This document shows positions 8,454-17,304 of a stretch of 64,000 nucleotides of DNA, one piece after another. Both the position numbers and the translations under genes were made by a program. The DNA comes from RHKX01 sp963745755 (GTDB lineage: Bacteria > Actinomycetota > Thermoleophilia > Solirubrobacterales > 70-9). The stretch covers positions 1,860,001-1,924,000 of the forward strand of contig CAVUYP010000001.1 of the NCBI GenBank assembly GCA_963745755.1, read 5' to 3'. Below the pieces are notes generated by a model that ran no database searches, had not been told where the DNA came from, and worked only from the letters and a program-made list of their open reading frames with translations. Position 1 is the stretch's first letter. Every line of letters starts with the position of its first letter.

Positions 8454-9398
8454 TTGACCTCCCCCTCCCCCGACCTGTACGCATGGGCCGGCCTGATCGC
8501 GGCGATCGCGGTCCTGCTGGTGATCGACCTGCGGGTGATGAGCGGGCGCGGCGGCGCGATGACGGCGCAAGCGGCGGCCTTCGCCAGCGCCTTCTGGATC
8601 GGCCTCGCGCTGGCGTTCGCGGCGCTGCTGGCGCTGACCGCCGGCGGCGAGGACGCCGGCGCCTACCTCGCCGGCTACCTCGTCGAGAAGTCGCTGTCGC
8701 TCGACAACGTCTTCGTCTTCCTGCTCGTCTTCGCCGGGTTCGGCATCGCCGCCGAGCGCCGGCACCGGCTGCTCACCTACGGGATCGCCGGGGCGCTCGT
8801 TCTGCGGCTGGTCTTCATCCTCGTCGGCGCGGCAGCGCTCGGCGCCTTCGGCTGGCTCAACATCGTCTTCGCGGCGGTGTTGATCTGGACCGGCTGGCGG
8901 CTCTGGGGCGGCCGCCACGACCACGCCGCTGAACAGCGGCTGGTCAGCTCGATCCGGCGGCGTCTGCCGATCGGCGCCGATGTCGGGGCGGCCGGCTGGC
9001 TCGCCCGCGAGGACGGACGGCGTGTGCTGACCGCCTCCGGCGCCGTGCTGGCCTCGCTGATCGTCGTAGACGTCGTCTTCGCGATCGACTCGGTTCCGGC
9101 GATCCTCGCGATCAGCGACGACGCCTACATCGTCTTCGCCGCCAACGCTTTCGCGCTGCTCGGCCTGCGGCCGCTTTTCTTCCTCGTCGCCGATCTCGTC
9201 GATCGTCTCCGTTACCTGAAGGCGGCGCTCGCGATCCTGCTGGTCGTAATCGGCGCGAAGATGGCCGCCTCCTACTGGGTCGGCAAGATCGGACCGGAGG
9301 TGACGCTGCCGGCGATCGCGCTGATCCTCGCCGGCGGGGTCGTCGCCTCGCTGCTTCACGACAGGCGGGGCACCGGGCCGGGAATGCCAATACCGTAG
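8454..9398 (+). CDS. TerC/Alx family integral membrane protein (probable Mn2+ exporter)
   Basis: 314 residues from the TTG at 8454 (RBS AAAGGAA 8 nt upstream). The start at 8283 in the same frame would run through the riboswitch and is rejected. About nine membrane helices; diagnostic motifs are SLSLDNVFVFLLVF (two acidic/Asn metal-site residues within a helix) and the repeat-related DVVFAIDSVPAILAI, followed by FAANAFALLGLRPLFF. TerC proteins were named from tellurite resistance, but Alx/TerC members export manganese, often for protein secretion metallation. The upstream yybP-ykoY leader supports the Mn role. Confidence 0.9.
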   Translation: MTSPSPDLYAWAGLIAAIAVLLVIDLRVMSGRGGAMTAQAAAFASAFWIGLALAFAALLALTAGGEDAGAYLAGYLVEKSLSLDNVFVFLLVFAGFGIAAERRHRLLTYGIAGALVLRLVFILVGAAALGAFGWLNIVFAAVLIWTGWRLWGGRHDHAAEQRLVSSIRRRLPIGADVGAAGWLAREDGRRVLTASGAVLASLIVVDVVFAIDSVPAILAISDDAYIVFAANAFALLGLRPLFFLVADLVDRLRYLKAALAILLVVIGAKMAASYWVGKIGPEVTLPAIALILAGGVVASLLHDRRGTGPGMPIP

Positions 9399-9403
9399 GC
9401 GCG

Positions 9404-10276
9404 ATGGCGCTGACCGAACGGGTGCGAAGCTGGCAGGCGCGGGGGCGCCGCGAGCACTTCCGCGGCCACGGCGTCCACGTCTTCGAGCGCGACGGCGACG
9501 GGCCGCTGCTGCTGCTCCTGCACGGGTTCCCGTCGAGCTCCTACGACTGGCGGCTGCTGCTCGCCGAGCTGTCCGGGCCGGCCGTGCTCGCCTTCGACTG
9601 CCTCGGCTTCGGGCTCTCCGACAAGCCCCGCGAGTTCCGCTACCGGCTCGACCCCCAGGCCGATCTCGCGACCGAGCTCGTCGAGCGCCGCGGCGCCGGG
9701 CGACCGGTGTACGTCGTCGCTCACGACATGGGTACGTCGGTCGCCACCGAGCTGATGGCCCGCGATCTCGAGGGCCGGCTCGGCTGGGAGCTGGCCGGCG
9801 TCCTGCTCTTCAACGGCAGCATCGTCCTCGAGGCGGCCAGCCCGACGCCGGCACAGAAGCTGCTGCGCAGCCGGCTCGGGCCGCTCGCCGCGCGGCTGAG
9901 CAGCCGCCGCGTCTTCGTCCAGCAGTTCGGATCGGTCTTCTCCGCCGGGCACCCGCTCGAGCCGGAGGAGGCGGCCGACCAGTGGTCGCTGATCTGCCAC
10001 AACGGCGGCCGGACCCTCGGCCACGCCCTGATCGCCTACATGGACGAGCGCATCGAGCGGGCCGAGCGCTGGCACGGCGCGATTCGCGACTGGGAGCGAC
10101 TGCAGCTCGCCTGGGGCATGCAGGACCCCGTCGCCACCCCGGCGGTGCTGGCGGCGCTCCGCGAGCTCCACCCCGGCGTAGCGGTCACCGAGCTGCCCGA
10201 GCTCGGCCACTATCCGCAGCTTGAGGACCCGGCGCGGATGGCCGCGATCGTCACCGCTGCGGTCGCCGGCGGCTAG
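9404..10276 (+). CDS. Alpha/beta hydrolase with Asp nucleophile (haloalkane dehalogenase/epoxide hydrolase-like)
   Basis: 290 residues. HGFPSSSYDWR (40-50) is the oxyanion region; the elbow is VAHDMGTSVA with Asp108 in the nucleophile position instead of Ser; the terminal His lies in ELGHYPQLEDP. An Asp nucleophile is typical of haloalkane dehalogenases and epoxide hydrolases, and the HDMG variant is common in MEST-like proteins of unknown substrate. The start is 6 bp after the TerC stop, so cotranscription is likely, though no functional link is evident. Confidence 0.75.
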   Translation: MALTERVRSWQARGRREHFRGHGVHVFERDGDGPLLLLLHGFPSSSYDWRLLLAELSGPAVLAFDCLGFGLSDKPREFRYRLDPQADLATELVERRGAGRPVYVVAHDMGTSVATELMARDLEGRLGWELAGVLLFNGSIVLEAASPTPAQKLLRSRLGPLAARLSSRRVFVQQFGSVFSAGHPLEPEEAADQWSLICHNGGRTLGHALIAYMDERIERAERWHGAIRDWERLQLAWGMQDPVATPAVLAALRELHPGVAVTELPELGHYPQLEDPARMAAIVTAAVAGG

Positions 10277-10350
10277 CGGGCCACGAGCACGGATGGGCCT
10301 CCGCATCGACTACCGAACCGGCAACCGTTGCCCCTAAATATGGTTCAGGC

Positions 10351-11781
10351 GTGACTGCGTTCGAGGAGGTGTACGTCGGCAGCATGGACCCGGAGCGCTT
10401 CCGGGCCGTGATCGGGCCCCGCTTCGACGAGGTCGACCTCGGGATCCGCGACAGCCGCGCGCTCTTCGAGGACCGGGCGATCTGGCACATCAACTCGACC
10501 GCGCGGGGAGGCGGCGTCGCCGAGCTGCTGCAGTCGCTGCTCGCCTACGTCCGCGGCGTCGGTCTCGACGCCCGCTGGGGCGTCATCCACGGCGAGCCGG
10601 AGTTCTTCGTGATCACGAAGCGGATCCACAACCTCCTGCACGGCTCCCCAGGCGACGGCGGCGCGCTCGGCGACGCCGAGCGCGAGATCTACGAGGCAAC
10701 GCTCGCCCCGGCCGCCGAGCAGATCGCCGAGGTGGTCGGCGAGCGCGACATCGTCTTCCTCCACGATCCGCAGACGGCCGGCCTGGTCGGGCCGCTGCGC
10801 GCGACCGGCGCCGTGATCGTCTGGCGCTGCCACGTCGGTCTCGACAAGCCGAACGAGCTCGCCCGCACCGCCTGGCGGTTCCTGCAGCCCTTCATCGAGC
10901 CCGCCGACGCCTACGTCTTCTCGCGGCGGCGATTCGCCTGGGAGGGGATCGACCGCGACCGGGTCTGGATCGTCCCGCCCTCGATCGACGTCTTCTCTCC
11001 GAAGAACCAGGAGCTCGATTTCGAGACGACCCGGACGATCATCGACCGGGTCGGGATCGCCGCCGGCGGCGCCGCCGGCGAGGCCAACTTCATCCGTTAC
11101 GACGGGACCGTCGGGGCCGTCGAGCGGGCCGGCGAGATCACCCAGGAGATGGCGGTGCCCGACGATGCGCCACTGGTCACCCAGGTGTCTCGGTGGGATC
11201 GGCTCAAGGACCCGGTCGGGGTCCTGCGGGGCTTCGCCGATCAGCTCGACGGCGGCGATCCCCATCTGCTCCTCGCCGGCCCCGCCACGGCCGCCGTCGC
11301 GGACGATCCCGAGGGCGCCGACGTGCTCGCCGATCTGCTCACGGTCCGCGAGGAGCTCGGCTCGAGGCTGCGGGAGCGGACCCACATCGCCTGCCTGCCG
11401 ATGGATGACGTCGAGGAGAACGCGGCGATGGTCAACGCGATCCAGCGGCGCTCCGACATCGTCGTTCAGAAGAGCATCGCCGAGGGCTTCGGCCTGACCG
11501 TGGCGGAGGCGATGTGGAAGGCGAAACCGGTCGTGGCGAGCGCTCGCGGTGGCATCCAGGACCAGATCACCGACGAGATCAACGGCATCCTCCTCGCCGA
11601 CCCCACCGACCTGCACGCCTACGCGCTCGCCCTGCGGCGGCTGATCGATGACGAGGGCCTGCGGCTGCGGATCGGGCTCGCCGCCCGTCGCGAGATCGAG
11701 GCCAACTTCCTCGGCACCCGTCACCTGATGCAGTACCTGCGGCTGCTCCGCGAGCTGCTCGCCCAGCGCTCGCACCGCTGA
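10351..11781 (+). CDS. treT: Trehalose synthase (glycosyltransferase GT4, TreT-type)
   Basis: 476 residues, GTG start. The N-terminal Rossmann-like half has WHINSTARGGGVAELLQSLL (residues 45-64) and WGVIHGEPEFFVITKRIHN, features of trehalose glycosyltransferring synthase. TreT makes trehalose from NDP-glucose and glucose. The C-terminal GT-B half has QVSRWDRLKDPVGVL, the acceptor/donor-binding KSIAEGFGLTVAEAMWK (E-x7-E motif), and GGIQDQI. Length and motif order fit TreT rather than sucrose or glycogen synthases. A TATGGT hexamer ends 7 nt before GTG, suggesting leaderless expression. Trehalose is a common desiccation and osmotic protectant. The gene converges on the sulfatase gene with a 47-bp hairpin repeat between. 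Confidence 0.85.
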   Translation: MTAFEEVYVGSMDPERFRAVIGPRFDEVDLGIRDSRALFEDRAIWHINSTARGGGVAELLQSLLAYVRGVGLDARWGVIHGEPEFFVITKRIHNLLHGSPGDGGALGDAEREIYEATLAPAAEQIAEVVGERDIVFLHDPQTAGLVGPLRATGAVIVWRCHVGLDKPNELARTAWRFLQPFIEPADAYVFSRRRFAWEGIDRDRVWIVPPSIDVFSPKNQELDFETTRTIIDRVGIAAGGAAGEANFIRYDGTVGAVERAGEITQEMAVPDDAPLVTQVSRWDRLKDPVGVLRGFADQLDGGDPHLLLAGPATAAVADDPEGADVLADLLTVREELGSRLRERTHIACLPMDDVEENAAMVNAIQRRSDIVVQKSIAEGFGLTVAEAMWKAKPVVASARGGIQDQITDEINGILLADPTDLHAYALALRRLIDDEGLRLRIGLAARREIEANFLGTRHLMQYLRLLRELLAQRSHR

Positions 11782-11820
11782 CCGCCGGCCACTTGCCGCC
11801 GGCCTTCCCCCGCTTCCCCG

Positions 11821-11867
11821 CCGAGGTAGAGGAAACAGGCAACTATTGCCCCTTTCCTCCACCTCGG
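11821..11867. repeat. 47-bp hairpin repeat, copy 1
   Basis: Arms CCGAGGTAGAGGAAA and TTTCCTCCACCTCGG pair over 15 positions with one mismatch. The loop contains a second short inverted repeat GGCAA-CTA-TTGCC. It lies between the convergent ends of treT and the sulfatase gene, where it could act as a bidirectional terminator. Flanks are C-rich on the left and G-rich on the right. Related copies lie at 15106, 15656 and 32071. Confidence 0.75.
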
Positions 11868-11939
11868 GGCGGCGGAGAGAGGGGCGGGGTCGGGGCGGAG
11901 CTTGGGGTGCGGGGTGGGGTGGGGCGGGGCGCCGAAGCG

Positions 11940-13553
11940 CTAGTCGAGCGGTTGCAGCCGGGTCCGCTGCACGCGGGCGAGCTTGCGCTTGAGGCGGCGG
12001 AACTGCTTCTCCTGGTGCGGGGTGCGGCGATGGCCGGGGGCGGCGATGTTGCGCCGCTCGTTCGGGTCACGCTGCAGGTCGTACATCTCCCACTGCGGCT
12101 TGACGGTGTGGTCGACGTCGTAGTACTTGGCCAGCTTCCAGCGCCGCTCGCGAATGCTGACGATGTGGTTCGGCGGCTTCGGATAGGGCGGGCTCTTCTG
12201 CCCGGACTGGTAATCGTCGTAGGTGAAGACGACGTACTTCTGCGGCTTACGCTTGCTCTTCGGGCGCAGCACCAGCGAGGAGTAGTCGACCCCTTCCCAG
12301 TCGGCGCGGGCGCTCTCCGGCGCCGCCGCGAGGCTCGCCAGCGTCGGCAGGAAGTCGACGTGGGAGACGAGCGCATCGGTGTTCCGCGGCTTCGGGAACA
12401 GCTTCGGGTTCGAGTAGACGAGCGGGACCCGCAGCGACTCCTCGTAGAAGTTGAAGTTCTTCTGGCGCAGGCCGCCGTGGGCGAGCCCCATCTCGCCGTG
12501 GTCGGCGGTCCGGATCACCAGCGTGTCGTCGAACAGGCCGGTCTTCTCGAGCGTGTCGAGAACGGTGCTCAGGTAGGCGTCGGAGGAGCGCATCAGATTG
12601 CCGTAGTAGTTCAGGTAGTTGCGCTTCTGCTCGCGCGTCTTCAGCTTCCCGGTCAGGTTGAAGATGCGCAGGAACTGCGCCTGGACCGAGGGCTTGGTCG
12701 AGAGGTCCTCGTTGACGGTCGCCGGCAGCTCGATGTCCCCGGCCAGCCAGGAGTCGTCGTAGTCGGCCTGCTCGAAGGAGCTGCTCGGATAGAAGAGGAC
12801 GTCGTGGGGGTTGACCAGCGAGATGACCATGAAGAAGGGCTGCTGCTGAGCGGCCGTCGAGGTCAGGTACTGCAGCGCTCCCTCGGTTCCGTCGGGCACG
12901 TTGCCGACCGAGTCCATGAAGCGGCCGTCGTTGTTGACGTTGCCACCGCCGGCCTCGGAGACGTCTTGGTTGGCGCCGGCGTCGGGCGGATTCCAGCGCG
13001 AGAACCCGTACTTGGCGAGGTCGGCCGGGCTCGGGTCCTGTCCGGGCGGCGGCTTCGAGCAGTGCCACTTGCCCTTGTAGACGACGTTGTAGCCGGCCGC
13101 CGCCATCACCGTGGCGAGGTTGTCGAGGTCGGCCGGCAGCTCGACCTGGTCCGGGTATTGGGGCTTCGGCATGTCCGCCTCGAGCGTGTACTTGACGCCG
13201 TGCTGGGCGGGGAAGTAGCCGCTCATCAGGGTCGAGCGGGCCGGCGAGCACATGCAGGCGTTCGTGAAGGCGCGCTCGAAGCTGACGCCATGGCGCAGCA
13301 GCCGCGTCATCCCGGGCAGGTTGCGGCGCTGCCAGTTCGGCGGAAAGTGCTGGATCGCCCGTTCCTGGTCGGTCAGGAAGAGGATCATGTTCATCCCGGC
13401 GACGTCGCGGCCGCCGCCGCCGGCGGCGCCGAGGGCCCGCTCGATACCGGACCCGCCGCCGCGGGCGAGCAGCGCCGCCGCCGCGGCGGCGGTGCCGGTG
13501 CCGAGCAGCTCCTTGCGGGTGATGCCGTCCTCGCGCCTGTCGGATCCGTCCAT
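11940..13553 (-). CDS. Secreted sulfatase (alkaline-phosphatase superfamily)
   Basis: 537 residues from ATG 13553, preceded by a good RBS (AGGAGAGGAC); a TTG at 13568 is the less likely start. An N-terminal twin-Arg-like region and Ala-rich core (about 6-30) suggest export. Catalytic features: metal site LFLTDQE (58-64), formylglycine motif CSPAR at 102-106, GKWH near 160, TADHGEMG near 345 and HVDFLPTLASL. The Cys requires conversion by a formylglycine-generating enzyme, not seen in this window. C-terminal region is basic. It overlaps the beta-propeller gene region so closely that the two are probably one operon. Substrate unknown: choline, steroid or polysaccharide sulfate are all possible. 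Confidence 0.88.
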   Translation of the reverse strand: MDGSDRREDGITRKELLGTGTAAAAAALLARGGGSGIERALGAAGGGGRDVAGMNMILFLTDQERAIQHFPPNWQRRNLPGMTRLLRHGVSFERAFTNACMCSPARSTLMSGYFPAQHGVKYTLEADMPKPQYPDQVELPADLDNLATVMAAAGYNVVYKGKWHCSKPPPGQDPSPADLAKYGFSRWNPPDAGANQDVSEAGGGNVNNDGRFMDSVGNVPDGTEGALQYLTSTAAQQQPFFMVISLVNPHDVLFYPSSSFEQADYDDSWLAGDIELPATVNEDLSTKPSVQAQFLRIFNLTGKLKTREQKRNYLNYYGNLMRSSDAYLSTVLDTLEKTGLFDDTLVIRTADHGEMGLAHGGLRQKNFNFYEESLRVPLVYSNPKLFPKPRNTDALVSHVDFLPTLASLAAAPESARADWEGVDYSSLVLRPKSKRKPQKYVVFTYDDYQSGQKSPPYPKPPNHIVSIRERRWKLAKYYDVDHTVKPQWEMYDLQRDPNERRNIAAPGHRRTPHQEKQFRRLKRKLARVQRTRLQPLD

Positions 13554-13564
13554 GTCCTCTCCTC

Positions 13565-15025
13565 TCAATGCTTGGTGACGCGCCGGAAGATCGCGACGGC
13601 GTTGCTGCCGAACGCAACCGAGTACAGGTGCCGGCCGTCGGCGCTGATCGCCATCGAGCTGACCCCGCGCAGCGCCCGACCTTTGCGGCAGGTCGTGACC
13701 GAGCGGCGGGCGACGCAGCCGGCCCGCAGCGGCTTCTGCATGACCTCGCCCTTTCGGTTGCGATCGAGGATCGCGATCGCCCCCGACTCGAACGCGGCCG
13801 CATAGACGCTGTCCCCGTCGGGAGCGACGGCGACGCCCTCGGGAGCGCTGAGCTCATGGCCGAGCGAGCAGCCGACGGCGAGCAGGTTGACGAGGCAGCC
13901 CGTGGTGCCGGGCTTCTGGGTGAGCTGCGAGGAGCTCGATCGGGTGAACGAGGTGACGCTGTTGCTGAACAGCGAGGTCACGTAGACGTCGTCGTCGCGG
14001 GGGGCGACCGCGACGGCGTTCGCGCCGCTCAGCTGGACGCCGGTCGTGCAGCCCGCGAGGGCGCTGTCGACGATGCAGCCGCTGCCGTCGGCCGCCTGCG
14101 TCAGCGCGCCCGAGGACGGGTCGCGGACGAGGACGAGGACCGCGTTCGACAGCGCCGTCGCCACGTAGACGCTCGTCCCGTCGCCGCTGATCGCCATCCC
14201 CTCGGGAGCGTTCAGCGCAAGCCCGGTGGCGCAGCCGCTCGTCGCCGCGGCGGTGATGCAGCCGCTCGCATCGGCGGGCTGGGTCAGCGCCCCGTTCGAG
14301 CCGGCGCGGTCGAACGTCGCGACCGCGTTGCCGAAGAAGGCGCCGACGTAGACGTTGGCCCCGTCGGGGCTGACGGTGACGACGTCGGGACCCTGCAGCG
14401 CCCGCCCGGGCGTGCAGCCGGGCAGCATCAGCGCCGAGATGCAGCCGCCCGGCAGCTGGCGCAGGGCGCCGGTCGAGCGGTTGCGGCGGAAGACGGTGAC
14501 GGCGCTGCTGGCGCGCGCCGTCGCGTAGACGTTGCGGCCGTCGGGGCTGACGGCGACCGAGTTCGGGCCGTCGAGGCCGATCGCCGTCGCGCAGCCGCTG
14601 CCGCCCCGCGCGGCGATGCAGCCCTTCGACCCCTTGCGCTGCCGGAGCGCTCCGTTGTGGCGATTGCGCCTGAAGATCGCGATCGCGTCGCTCCTCGACG
14701 AGGCGATGTAGAGGTAGCGGCCGTCGGGGCTCAGGGTTACGGCCTGCGAGCCGAGGAACGGGCCCGGTCCCTTCAGCGCCCGGGCGCTCCCGCAGGCGCC
14801 GCCGGCCGCGGAATGGCCCACCTGCGGCACGACCACCGACGACCGATCGACGAGGCAGCCACGCGGTCCGGGGAGCTGGACGAGCTTGCCGACCCGCGCC
14901 GCGCGGCCACCGCGCTCCGCGGGAGTCGCCGGAGCGGTCGCCGTGAGCGCCAGCACCGTGACGAGGAACACTGCCGCCGCCGTTGCCGATGTCGCCGGTC
15001 GGGGAAATCGCAAAGCGCGGCGCAT
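13565..15025 (-). CDS. Secreted seven-bladed beta-propeller with paired cysteines
   Basis: 486 residues. Signal peptide at about 1-35, then about seven repeats of 55-60 residues. Each repeat has a strand of the type VAVSPDGRNVYA, a strand like AVTVFRRNRSTGALRQ, and a loop GC(I/L)...GC. Repeats containing VSPDG/ISADG and a YVTN-like YxA strand mark this as a lactonase/YVTN-family propeller. The two Cys per blade, about 9-10 residues apart, are probably disulfide-bonded outside the cell. Blade positions are near residues 55, 115, 175, 230, 290, 350 and 410. It is located immediately upstream of the sulfatase gene on the same strand; a shared extracellular function is possible but unproven. Confidence 0.75.
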   Translation of the reverse strand: MRRALRFPRPATSATAAAVFLVTVLALTATAPATPAERGGRAARVGKLVQLPGPRGCLVDRSSVVVPQVGHSAAGGACGSARALKGPGPFLGSQAVTLSPDGRYLYIASSRSDAIAIFRRNRHNGALRQRKGSKGCIAARGGSGCATAIGLDGPNSVAVSPDGRNVYATARASSAVTVFRRNRSTGALRQLPGGCISALMLPGCTPGRALQGPDVVTVSPDGANVYVGAFFGNAVATFDRAGSNGALTQPADASGCITAAATSGCATGLALNAPEGMAISGDGTSVYVATALSNAVLVLVRDPSSGALTQAADGSGCIVDSALAGCTTGVQLSGANAVAVAPRDDDVYVTSLFSNSVTSFTRSSSSQLTQKPGTTGCLVNLLAVGCSLGHELSAPEGVAVAPDGDSVYAAAFESGAIAILDRNRKGEVMQKPLRAGCVARRSVTTCRKGRALRGVSSMAISADGRHLYSVAFGSNAVAIFRRVTKH

Positions 15026-15105
15026 CGGTCGGCGAGCTTAGTCGCATCGGCGGTCACCCACCCCGCCTCCCCTGGGCCTCGCCCCCGCCCCGCCCGTCCG
15101 ACTCG

Positions 15106-15152
15106 CCGAGGTCGAGGAAACAGGTGACTATTCCCCCCTTCCTCGACCTCGG
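15106..15152. repeat. 47-bp hairpin repeat, copy 2
   Basis: Arms CCGAGGTCGAGGAAA and TTCCTCGACCTCGG pair perfectly over 14 bp around a loop AGGTGACTATTCCCCCC. It sits between the start of the beta-propeller gene and the end of the CopD-like membrane protein gene, with a C-rich tract on the left. Confidence 0.8.
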
Positions 15153-15169
15153 CGGGATTCGGGGCGGTG

Positions 15170-15550
15170 TCAGCTCGCCAGATCGAGGCCGAGCCAGACG
15201 ACGACGAGGGTCAGGAGCAGGATCGCGGCCTGGAGGACGTGGGCGCGCGGGAAGCGGAGGTGGACGAGCGTGAGGACGATCAACGCCGCGACGAGGCCGA
15301 GCTTGATGCGGAGGGTCTCCGAGCCCCACAGCGAGTAGTGATCGGCCAGCGCGATGCCGGTGACGAGCAGGACCGCCAGCGCGACCGCCGATCCGACCCC
15401 GAAGCGCCGGGCGACCGCCCGGAGCCGCTCCGGATCGGGATTGCGGCGCTCGACGGGCACCAACGCGAGGCCGACGACGAGCTGGCCGCCGAGGAAGAAC
15501 GCCATCGCCAGCAGATGGACGTAGAGGACCGCCTGCCATGCGGTGCTCAC
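15170..15550 (-). CDS. Small four-helix membrane protein, CopD-like
   Basis: 126 residues with four hydrophobic helices: WQAVLYVHLLAMAFFLGGQL (about 5-24), a second near 48-66, a third near 80-97 and a fourth near 105-122. His12 in VHLLAMAFFLGG and the overall layout resemble the CopD/DUF2269-type haem or copper membrane proteins, but the similarity is only architectural. Its downstream end lies next to hairpin repeat copy 2 and its upstream end next to copy 3. Confidence 0.6.
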   Translation of the reverse strand: MSTAWQAVLYVHLLAMAFFLGGQLVVGLALVPVERRNPDPERLRAVARRFGVGSAVALAVLLVTGIALADHYSLWGSETLRIKLGLVAALIVLTLVHLRFPRAHVLQAAILLLTLVVVWLGLDLAS

Positions 15551-15655
15551 CGGTTCGGCTCTCGTTCCGCAGGCATCGGCGGCGAGTCTATTTGCCTCCC
15601 GCTCGCCCCTCCCTCGCCCCGCCCCGTTTGGCCCTTCCCTCGCCCGCCCCGCTCG

Positions 15656-15702
15656 CCGAGGTCGAGGAAACCGGTGACAGTTCCCCCATACCTCGACCTC
15701 GG
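15656..15702. repeat. 47-bp hairpin repeat, copy 3
   Basis: Arms CCGAGGTCGAGG and CCTCGACCTCGG pair perfectly over 12 bp; the loop is AAACCGGTGACAGTTCCCCCATA. It lies in a divergent intergenic region (CopD-like gene and MFS gene), so it cannot be a terminator for either neighbour in the usual sense. This argues for a dispersed repeat. Confidence 0.8.
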
Positions 15703-15742
15703 CGGGGTTCGGGGCGGTTGCCGCGATTAGGATGGATCGTCG

Positions 15743-17170
15743 ATGCCGGCGCCGCCAGATCAGCCCGAGGCGAGCGCGGCGGGCGGCGCCTCCGGCTCGG
15801 CGGAACCTGCCGCCGGCGCCCGGCTCGGATTCACGCTCGCGGCGGCGTCGCTGTCGATCTTCGTCGTCCAGCTCGACTTCTTCGCGCTCAACCTGGCGCT
15901 CCCGAAGATGGCCGACGAGCTCGACACCACGACCACCAACCTGCAGTGGGCGATCAGCGGCTACATGCTCGCTCTCGCCGCGTCGCTGATCCCCGGGGGC
16001 AGGCTCGGCGACGTGCTCGGCCGCAAGCGGATGCTGATGGTCGGGCTGGCGATCTTCGGCCTCGGTTCGCTGGGCGCCGGCCTGGCGCCGAGCGTCGCGG
16101 TGGTGATCGGCTTCCGGATCTTCCAGGGCGTCGGCGCCGGCATCCTCTTCCCGCTCGCCGTCGCGATCCTCACCGACGCCTTCCCGGCCGAGCGGACGAT
16201 GCGGGCGATCGGCAACGCCTACGGCATCGGCGCCGTCGCGATGGCGTTCGGGCCGATGTTCGGCGGCGGCCTCACCGAGCTGGTCGACTGGCGCGCGGTC
16301 CTGCTGGTCAACGTCCCGGTGATCGCGATCGCGATCGCCGTCGTCGCCAAGGGGGTCCGGGAGTCACGCGACGAAACCATCCCGCGTTCGATCGACTTCC
16401 CGGGCCTCGCCGCGATCGTCGTCGGCATCGCCGCGATCACCTTCGCGATCGACCGACTGAACGAGTGGAGCATCGCCGCGGTCGCCGGTCTGTTGGCCGT
16501 CGGCCTGCTCGTGCTCGCGGCCTTCGTCCTGCGTGAGCGCGTGGCGCGCTGGCCGCTCGTCGACCTGGCGCTCTTCCGGAACGCGCCCTACGTGATTGTG
16601 ACGCTGATGTCCTCGGCCGCCAACATCGGCTTCGTGATCGCCACCTTCGCGGTCACCATCTACCTCCAGCAGGTCGAGGACTACACGCCGATCGAAGCCG
16701 GGTTCGTGTTCCTCGCCGCCTCCCTGGCCGCCGGCGTCGCCGGGCCGATCTCGGGACGCCTCGGCGAACGCTACGACGTCCCCCGCACGATCGCCACGGC
16801 GACGGTGATCGGCTCGCTCGGCCTGTTCGTCGTCGCGCTCGGCAGCGCGCTCGGCCCCTATCTGATCGGCCTGGCGCTGCTCGGGCTCGGTTACGGGATC
16901 GGCTGGGCGATGGCCAGCGTCGGTACCCAGACGGTCGTCCCGCCGGCCCAGGCCGGCCAGGCGTCCGGCCTGACCCTGGCGATCGTGATCGGCCTCGGCG
17001 GCCTCGGCGTCTCGGTCGCCGGCGTGCTGATCGAGGTCGGAGCCGACGGCGGCACGCTCGGCAGCTCGATCGAGACGATGCTGCGCTGGGTCGCGATCGC
17101 GACCGCGGTCGCGGCGGCGGCGCTCGGGGTGATCGCCTCCCGGTTGATCGCCGAGCGGCGGCCGAGCTAG
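15743..17170 (+). CDS. MFS transporter, DHA2 (EmrB/QacA-like) family
   Basis: 475 residues with about 14 predicted membrane helices, the count expected for DHA2 drug:H+ antiporters. Motif A is GGRLGDVLGRKRMLMVG near residues 87-103; motif C-like GNAYGIGAVAMAFGPMFGG lies near 156-174; the motif-A-like repeat of the second half is GPISGRLGERYD. Acidic residue in LQLDFF-type helix 1 (VQLDFFALN) is typical. Substrate unknown, usually hydrophobic compounds. A TAGGAT hexamer ends 9 nt before the ATG, so it is probably leaderless. Confidence 0.85.
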   Translation: MPAPPDQPEASAAGGASGSAEPAAGARLGFTLAAASLSIFVVQLDFFALNLALPKMADELDTTTTNLQWAISGYMLALAASLIPGGRLGDVLGRKRMLMVGLAIFGLGSLGAGLAPSVAVVIGFRIFQGVGAGILFPLAVAILTDAFPAERTMRAIGNAYGIGAVAMAFGPMFGGGLTELVDWRAVLLVNVPVIAIAIAVVAKGVRESRDETIPRSIDFPGLAAIVVGIAAITFAIDRLNEWSIAAVAGLLAVGLLVLAAFVLRERVARWPLVDLALFRNAPYVIVTLMSSAANIGFVIATFAVTIYLQQVEDYTPIEAGFVFLAASLAAGVAGPISGRLGERYDVPRTIATATVIGSLGLFVVALGSALGPYLIGLALLGLGYGIGWAMASVGTQTVVPPAQAGQASGLTLAIVIGLGGLGVSVAGVLIEVGADGGTLGSSIETMLRWVAIATAVAAAALGVIASRLIAERRPS

Positions 17171-17304
17171 GACGCCGGCCGAGACCTCCGCCGCCGCGGT
17201 GGAGGTGTCGCCTGGGCCGTTCGCTCTGGCTAGGCTCCGGCAATCGGACCCGGGAAGACACCGCGCCCCCGGCTCGCCGCGATCGGGGCGGTGAGCGGAC
17301 CGCG

